Assembly (NCBI RefSeq): GCF_000807925.1
Contig: NZ_JRVC01000024.1
Coordinates: forward strand, 1-64,000
DNA from: Novosphingobium subterraneum
GTDB taxonomy: Bacteria; Pseudomonadota; Alphaproteobacteria; Sphingomonadales; Sphingomonadaceae
Reading direction: 5' to 3'
DNA length: 64,000 nt
Shown here: one piece after another, positions 60,072 to 64,000 of the stretch
Numbering within the stretch: position 1 is the stretch's first letter
How the letters are laid out: each line of letters starts with the position of its first letter
The notes under the pieces: generated by a model
The model's database searches: none
Told to the model about the DNA's origin: nothing
The model's input: the letters and a program-made list of their open reading frames with translations, nothing else
Program-made: the position numbers and the translations under genes

Positions 60072-61184
60072 ATGAAGACACGCGCTGCCGTTGCATTTGA
60101 GGCGAAGCAGCCTTTGGAGATCGTCGAACTCGATCTCGAAGGTCCCAAGGCCGGAGAGGTTCTGGTCGAGATCATGGCGACGGGCGTGTGCCACACCGAC
60201 GCTTATACGCTCGATGGCTTCGACAGCGAAGGCATCTTCCCCAGCGTGCTCGGCCATGAAGGCGCAGGCGTGGTTCGCGAAGTCGGTCCAGGCGTCACCT
60301 CGGTCAAGCCCGGCGATCACGTGATCCCGCTCTACACGCCCGAATGCCGCCAGTGCAAAAGCTGCCTTTCGGGCAAAACCAACCTGTGCACCGCGATCCG
60401 CGCGACGCAGGGGCAGGGCTTGATGCCCGATGGCACCAGCCGCTTCTCCTACAAGGGCCAGACCGTGTTCCACTACATGGGCTGCAGCACCTTCTCGAAC
60501 TTCACCGTCCTTCCGGAGATCGCGGTGGCGAAGATCCGCGAGGACGCGCCGTTCAAGACCTCTTGCTACATCGGCTGCGGCGTCACCACCGGCGTCGGCG
60601 CGGTGATCAACACTGCAAAGGTCCAGGTGGGCGACAATGTCGTCGTCTTCGGCCTCGGCGGCATCGGGCTCAACGTGATCCAGGGTGCGCGCCTTGCCGG
60701 GGCGGGCAAGATCATCGGCGTCGACATCAATCCGGACCGCGAGGAATGGGGCCGCAAGTTCGGCATGACCGACTTCCTCAACTCCAAGGGAATGAGCCGC
60801 GAGGACGTCGTCGCCAAGGTCGTCACGATGACCGACGGCGGCGCCGACTACAGCTTCGATGCCACCGGCAACACCGAAGTGATGCGCACCGCACTTGAAG
60901 CCTGCCACCGTGGCTGGGGCACCTCGATCATCATCGGCGTGGCCGAGGCCGGAAAGACTATCGATACCCGTCCATTCCAGCTCGTGACCGGGCGAAACTG
61001 GCGCGGCACCGCGTTCGGCGGCGCCAAGGGCCGCACAGATGTGCCGAAGATCGTCGACATGTACATGACCGGCAAGATCGAGATCGACCCGATGATCACC
61101 CACGTCATGGGCCTCGAGGAAATCAACACCGCGTTCGACCTGATGCACGCCGGCAAGTCGATACGTTCGGTCGTGGTGTTCTGA
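60072..61184 (+). CDS. frmA: S-(hydroxymethyl)glutathione dehydrogenase (class III alcohol dehydrogenase)
   Basis: A 370-residue zinc/NAD enzyme that oxidises the formaldehyde-glutathione adduct to S-formylglutathione. Catalytic zinc site TGVCHTDAYTLDG and GHEGAGVVREVG; structural zinc lobe with four cysteines (PECRQCKSCLSGKTNLC); NAD fold VVVFGLGGIGLNVIQGARLAGA; SYKGQTVFHYMGCSTFSNFTV is class III specific. ATG 60072 has AGAGGA upstream. It lies 31 bases behind uraH on the same strand, so formaldehyde detoxification is probably transcribed with urate degradation. Confidence 0.93.
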   Translation: MKTRAAVAFEAKQPLEIVELDLEGPKAGEVLVEIMATGVCHTDAYTLDGFDSEGIFPSVLGHEGAGVVREVGPGVTSVKPGDHVIPLYTPECRQCKSCLSGKTNLCTAIRATQGQGLMPDGTSRFSYKGQTVFHYMGCSTFSNFTVLPEIAVAKIREDAPFKTSCYIGCGVTTGVGAVINTAKVQVGDNVVVFGLGGIGLNVIQGARLAGAGKIIGVDINPDREEWGRKFGMTDFLNSKGMSREDVVAKVVTMTDGGADYSFDATGNTEVMRTALEACHRGWGTSIIIGVAEAGKTIDTRPFQLVTGRNWRGTAFGGAKGRTDVPKIVDMYMTGKIEIDPMITHVMGLEEINTAFDLMHAGKSIRSVVVF

Positions 61185-61207
61185 TTCAACAACGGAGGGA
61201 AACTACA

Positions 61208-61606
61208 ATGGCTGATCCAGTGATTTCTGGCGATGACGTCTTCTCGCATGTCTGCCTTGGCGCCAGCGATCTTGCTACATCGACCGCATTCTACGATGCG
61301 GCCCTCGCTCCGCTTGGGGTTAAGAATATGGGGCCGTTCGGAGAGACGATCGTGCTCTATGGCAAGACCAAGCCTGCATTTCTCGTGCTGAAGCCGGGCA
61401 ACGGCGAAGCTCCCTCGGGCAACGGCGTAACGCTGGGCTTTGCCGCGGCCTCGCCGGCCAACGTCGATGCCTTCCACGCGGCAGGCCTTGCCGCGGGCGG
61501 GACCTGCGAAGGTGCGCCGGGCGCGCGCAGCCACCTGCCGGGCGCCTATGCTGCCTATCTTCGCGATCCCGCCGGCAACAAGATCTGCTCCTACACCTTC
61601 GTCTGA
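61208..61606 (+). CDS. VOC-family protein between frmA and fghA
   Basis: A 132-residue glyoxalase-fold protein: FSHVCLGASDLATSTAFYDAALAPLGV opening and YAAYLRDPAGNKICSYTFV ending. Genes of this type recur between frmA and fghA in sphingomonads (general knowledge), suggesting a role with glutathione adducts, perhaps as a glutathione-hydroxymethyl handling enzyme. That function is unproven. Gaps of 23 and 14 bases tie it to its neighbours. Confidence 0.82.
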   Translation: MADPVISGDDVFSHVCLGASDLATSTAFYDAALAPLGVKNMGPFGETIVLYGKTKPAFLVLKPGNGEAPSGNGVTLGFAAASPANVDAFHAAGLAAGGTCEGAPGARSHLPGAYAAYLRDPAGNKICSYTFV

Positions 61607-61620
61607 CGGATCACGCGCAC

Positions 61621-62454
61621 ATGGAACAGGTCAGCACCAACCGCAGCTACGGTGGTACGCAGGGGGTCTATACTCACGACTCCAGGGAGACCGGTACGCC
61701 GATGACCTTCTCGGTCTTCGTGCCGGATCATGCGCCGGGGGTGAAGCTGCCGGTGCTGTGGTATCTGTCGGGGTTGACCTGCACCCACGCCAACGTGACC
61801 GAGAAGGGCGAATACCGCGCGGCCTGCGCCAAGCACGGAATCATCTTCGTCGCACCGGACACCAGCCCGCGCGGAGACGCCGTGCCCGATGCCGAAGGCT
61901 ATGATTTCGGCAAGGGCGCGGGCTTTTACGTCGATGCAGCGGAGGAGCCGTGGGCCACGAACTACCGCATGCGTTCGTACATCGAGACGGAACTTCCTGC
62001 GCTGGTCGCCTCAGAGTTCCCTATGGCCGACATGACCCGCCAAGGTATCACGGGCCATTCGATGGGTGGCCACGGGGCGCTGACTATTGCACTGCGCAAT
62101 CCCGGACGCTTCCGCTCGGTCAGCGCCTTTGCACCGATCGTTAGCCCACTGAACTGCCCATGGGGTGACAAGGCGCTGACCGGCTACATCGGCGCGGACC
62201 GTACCAATTGGCGCCAGTACGATGCCTGCGCCCTGATCGAGGATGGGGCTCGCCTGCCCGACCTTTTGGTCGACCAGGGCGGTGCTGACAATTTTCTGGC
62301 CGAACAATTGAGAACCGAACTCCTGATCAAGGCTTGCGAGACTGCGGGCCAGCCGGCCACGATCCGGATTCAGCCGGGTTATGACCACTCATATTATTTC
62401 ATCTCGAGCTACATGACCGAGCACGTGGCCTGGCACGCAAAGGCCTTGATATGA
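61621..62454 (+). CDS. fghA: S-formylglutathione hydrolase
   Basis: A 277-residue serine esterase (esterase D family) that releases formate and glutathione. Nucleophile Ser147 in GHSMGGHGALTIAL; GLTCTHANVTEKGEYRAACAKHGI near the oxyanion region; Asp in LLVDQGGADNFL; His in PGYDHSYYFISSY. All members of the triad are present. Completes the FrmA route for formaldehyde. Confidence 0.94.
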   Translation: MEQVSTNRSYGGTQGVYTHDSRETGTPMTFSVFVPDHAPGVKLPVLWYLSGLTCTHANVTEKGEYRAACAKHGIIFVAPDTSPRGDAVPDAEGYDFGKGAGFYVDAAEEPWATNYRMRSYIETELPALVASEFPMADMTRQGITGHSMGGHGALTIALRNPGRFRSVSAFAPIVSPLNCPWGDKALTGYIGADRTNWRQYDACALIEDGARLPDLLVDQGGADNFLAEQLRTELLIKACETAGQPATIRIQPGYDHSYYFISSYMTEHVAWHAKALI

Positions 62455-62474
62455 AGCCATGCCGCGAGGCTGAA

Positions 62475-62510
62475 GCGAGAGTACCGCTTCTCGCGAACGT
62501 GAGTGTTCGC
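62475..62510 (+). terminator. Two overlapping stem-loops between fghA and hpxX
   Basis: GCGAGA (62475-62480) can pair with TCTCGC (62489-62494), and GCGAAC (62493-62498) with GTTCGC (62505-62510). The two stems share two bases and so compete. There is no strong T-run, so this may be a weak terminator, an attenuator-like switch or a processing site that separates fghA from hpxXY. Confidence 0.35.
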
Positions 62511-62551
62511 TTAACACAACCTCTCAAAAGTTTGGATTGAACAGGTGGCTC

Positions 62552-62743
62552 GTGACTGATCGCATTAATCAAGAGGTCCTGTCGTTGTTCGGCGGAATTT
62601 CCGCCGACGGGCTGTCTATTGCTGAAGAAATACAACGGCGTGTGGAATTTAGTTTTCCGCCCGAATGCATCAGTGGAGTCGCGTTGAACGCCCGCCTGCT
62701 GCAAAGCCACTACGACACGCTTGTCGGCCTTCAAGATGATTGA
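62552..62743 (+). CDS. hpxX: Small HpxX/AtzG-like partner protein (DUF4089)
   Basis: A 63-residue protein from GTG 62552 (an upstream TTG at 62537 is possible). The central GLSIAEEIQRRVEFSFPPECISGVALNARLLQSHYDTLVGL resembles the short helical subunits (HpxX, AtzG) that bind and stabilise an amidase partner. It overlaps the amidase start by eight bases. Identification relies on size, composition and position directly before the amidase, as in hpxXY and atzGE. Confidence 0.7.
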   Translation: MTDRINQEVLSLFGGISADGLSIAEEIQRRVEFSFPPECISGVALNARLLQSHYDTLVGLQDD

Positions 62744-64000
62744 TCAACTTGCTTCGATGGGCGTGGTTGGCATCGCCCACCACGTTAGATCGGGTAGGAT
62801 GACTGCGCAATCTGTCGCAGTCGCAGCTCTAGACGCAGTGGCTCGTGTTAACCCGCATATAAATGCTGCGACCCGCGAATTGCGGGAGCGCGCTATCGCC
62901 GAGGCGGTGGCGGTCGACGCCAAGGTAGCTGCGGGCGAGGACCCCGGGCCTTTGGCCGGAGTCCCGTACGGAGTAAAAGACCTATTCGATCTGCGCGGCC
63001 TGCCGACTACCGCAGGCTCGGACCGGCTTCGAAGTGCGCCGTCTGCCGTAAGTGATGCCATTGCCGTTTCGTTGCTGCGTAAGGCAGGCGCTGTCCTGGT
63101 CGCGACGCTTAACATGGACGAGTTTGCCTACGGATTCGTAACTGATAATGCGACATGGGGCGTCACCCGCAATCCGCACGCTCTCGATCATTTCGCCGGT
63201 GGTTCCTCCGGGGGATCCGCTGCCATAGTTGCGGCTGGCGCGCTAGCATTCTCTCTGGGGTCCGACACGAACGGCTCCATTCGGATCCCTGCCAGTCTAT
63301 GTGGGATATTCGGCACCAAGCCAACGCATGGCTCGTTGCCGATGGAAGGGGTCTATCCCTTCGTGCACAGTCTTGATGACATCGGCATTTTCGCCAAGGA
63401 TGCGACTGACCTAAAAGCGGTCGATGCAGTGCTCCGGGGTGACGCTGCAGAGGTTCCGTTTTCCGGACGCAGCGCCATCTTGGGAGGGTGGTTCCAAAGG
63501 AACCTCGCTAAAGAGATGGCCGAACAGCTGAAGTGCCTCCAGGTTGAGCTTGATGCTCCGACTGTGACGCTGCCCGACGTTCAACGTGCGCGCTCGGCAG
63601 CCTTCTTGATCACGGCATACGAGGGTGGGCAACTCCATCGCCCTACTCTCGCAACAGACGCCATGGGTTATGACCGGAATACGAGAGATAGGCTTATAGC
63701 TGGGGCGGCGCTCTCTGAAGATGTTTACCGCGAAGCCCTTGGGTTCAGAGATGAGTTCTCGATCCATGTCGAGAAATTGTTCAACGAGTTTGACGTGCTG
63801 ATAGCCCCGTCTACATATGGACCAGCGCCTCTCATAGACGATCCATTCGTTTCGATTGACGGGAGGATGCAGTCTGCTCGTGCCAATCTAGGGCTGTACA
63901 CTCAACCCATCAGCTTCCTAGGCTTGCCGGTGGTTGCGGCTCCGCTGCCTGTGGCCGACCTTCCGTGTGGTGTTCAGCTGATAGGCCGGAAGGGCAGCGA
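62736..64000 (+). CDS. hpxY: Amidase-signature enzyme (HpxY/AtzE-like), cut by window end
   Basis: At least 421 residues, still open at position 64000. Amidase-signature catalytic triad: Lys in LAGVPYGVKDLFD, and the two serines in FAGGSSGGSAAIVAAG, followed by LGSDTNGSIRIPASLCGIFGTKPTHGSLP. The sequence is of the AtzE/HpxY type rather than plain GatA. With HpxX it would hydrolyse oxalurate to oxamate (Klebsiella pathway), feeding HpxW encoded at 52717. ATG 62736 overlaps hpxX. The C-terminus, about 20-40 residues, lies beyond the window. Confidence 0.85.
   Translation, partial: MIDQLASMGVVGIAHHVRSGRMTAQSVAVAALDAVARVNPHINAATRELRERAIAEAVAVDAKVAAGEDPGPLAGVPYGVKDLFDLRGLPTTAGSDRLRSAPSAVSDAIAVSLLRKAGAVLVATLNMDEFAYGFVTDNATWGVTRNPHALDHFAGGSSGGSAAIVAAGALAFSLGSDTNGSIRIPASLCGIFGTKPTHGSLPMEGVYPFVHSLDDIGIFAKDATDLKAVDAVLRGDAAEVPFSGRSAILGGWFQRNLAKEMAEQLKCLQVELDAPTVTLPDVQRARSAAFLITAYEGGQLHRPTLATDAMGYDRNTRDRLIAGAALSEDVYREALGFRDEFSIHVEKLFNEFDVLIAPSTYGPAPLIDDPFVSIDGRMQSARANLGLYTQPISFLGLPVVAAPLPVADLPCGVQLIGRKGS

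Noticed and set aside
60063..61148. 361-codon open frame on the minus strand
   Set aside because: Antisense to frmA; the His/Asp-rich product is a reverse-strand artefact.
45392..64000. XanA-type xanthine dioxygenase or molybdenum xanthine dehydrogenase
   Set aside because: I looked for a TauD-type HxD motif protein and for large XDH subunits. The two oxygenases are of the isopenicillin N synthase type and no XDH-like gene is present.
1..64000. CRISPR arrays, tRNA or rRNA genes, integrase
   Set aside because: No regularly spaced repeats, no cloverleaf-like sequence ending in CCA, no rRNA-like stretch and no tyrosine or serine recombinase gene were recognised on reading.

Overview
The window reads as alphaproteobacterial, most likely a sphingomonad (Sphingomonas, Novosphingobium or Sphingobium type). 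The evidence is the moderately high G+C, two large TonB-dependent receptors, an F-type transfer operon with a DsbC-like gene inserted between traB and traV, and dense operons whose genes overlap at ATGA or GTGA. This assignment is inference from gene content; no 16S or other marker gene is present. I found no tRNA, rRNA, CRISPR array or integrase.

Layout. (1) 1-2400 is a graveyard of insertion sequences: a truncated IS110-family transposase, an IS5-family remnant with two in-frame stops, and a frameshifted second IS110-family element. (2) 2395-17301 is a stress and low-oxygen module: a CPA2 K+/H+ antiporter, two UspA proteins, a zinc alcohol dehydrogenase, a P-type cation ATPase, a phosphorylase / PRPP synthetase / metallo-beta-lactamase trio, a Pal-like lipoprotein and a KdpDE-like two-component system. 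An FNR/FixK-like box lies in the central divergent promoter. (3) 17767-21524 holds a TonB receptor and a secreted tyrosine phosphatase in one operon. (4) 22028-23530 holds a nucleotidyltransferase-HEPN fusion and a small membrane protein. (5) 23540-41632 is a nearly complete F-type (MPF-F) type IV secretion operon on the minus strand, in the order traA-L-E-K-B-dsbC-V-C-unknown-trbI-traF(S26)-W-U-trbC-N-F-H-G. It is followed by two small plus-strand DNA-binding regulators. No relaxase or coupling protein is in the window.

(6) 42828-64000 is a purine catabolic island, which I consider the most interesting part. One plus-strand operon (45392-52552, closed by a strong terminator) encodes a TonB receptor, an NCS2 nucleobase permease, two isopenicillin-N-synthase-like Fe(II)/2-oxoglutarate oxygenases, a VOC protein and a Rieske oxygenase. 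A second operon (52717-62454) encodes an oxamate amidohydrolase-like Ntn hydrolase (HpxW), allantoate amidohydrolase, ureidoglycine-glyoxylate aminotransferase, PuuE allantoinase, HpxZ, OHCU decarboxylase, membrane cytochrome-linked urate oxidase PuuD and HIU hydrolase. It then continues into glutathione-dependent formaldehyde detoxification (frmA-VOC-fghA). HpxX and HpxY follow, the latter cut by the window end.

Together these genes would take urate to 5-hydroxyisourate, OHCU, allantoin, allantoate, ureidoglycine, oxalurate, oxamate and oxalate. The upstream oxygenases plus the formaldehyde genes suggest, as a hypothesis, that N-methylated purines (methylxanthines or methylurates) are imported and demethylated first. 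Two tandem LysR regulators face this island, and a purine-type phosphoribosyltransferase gene of visibly lower G+C sits at its edge.
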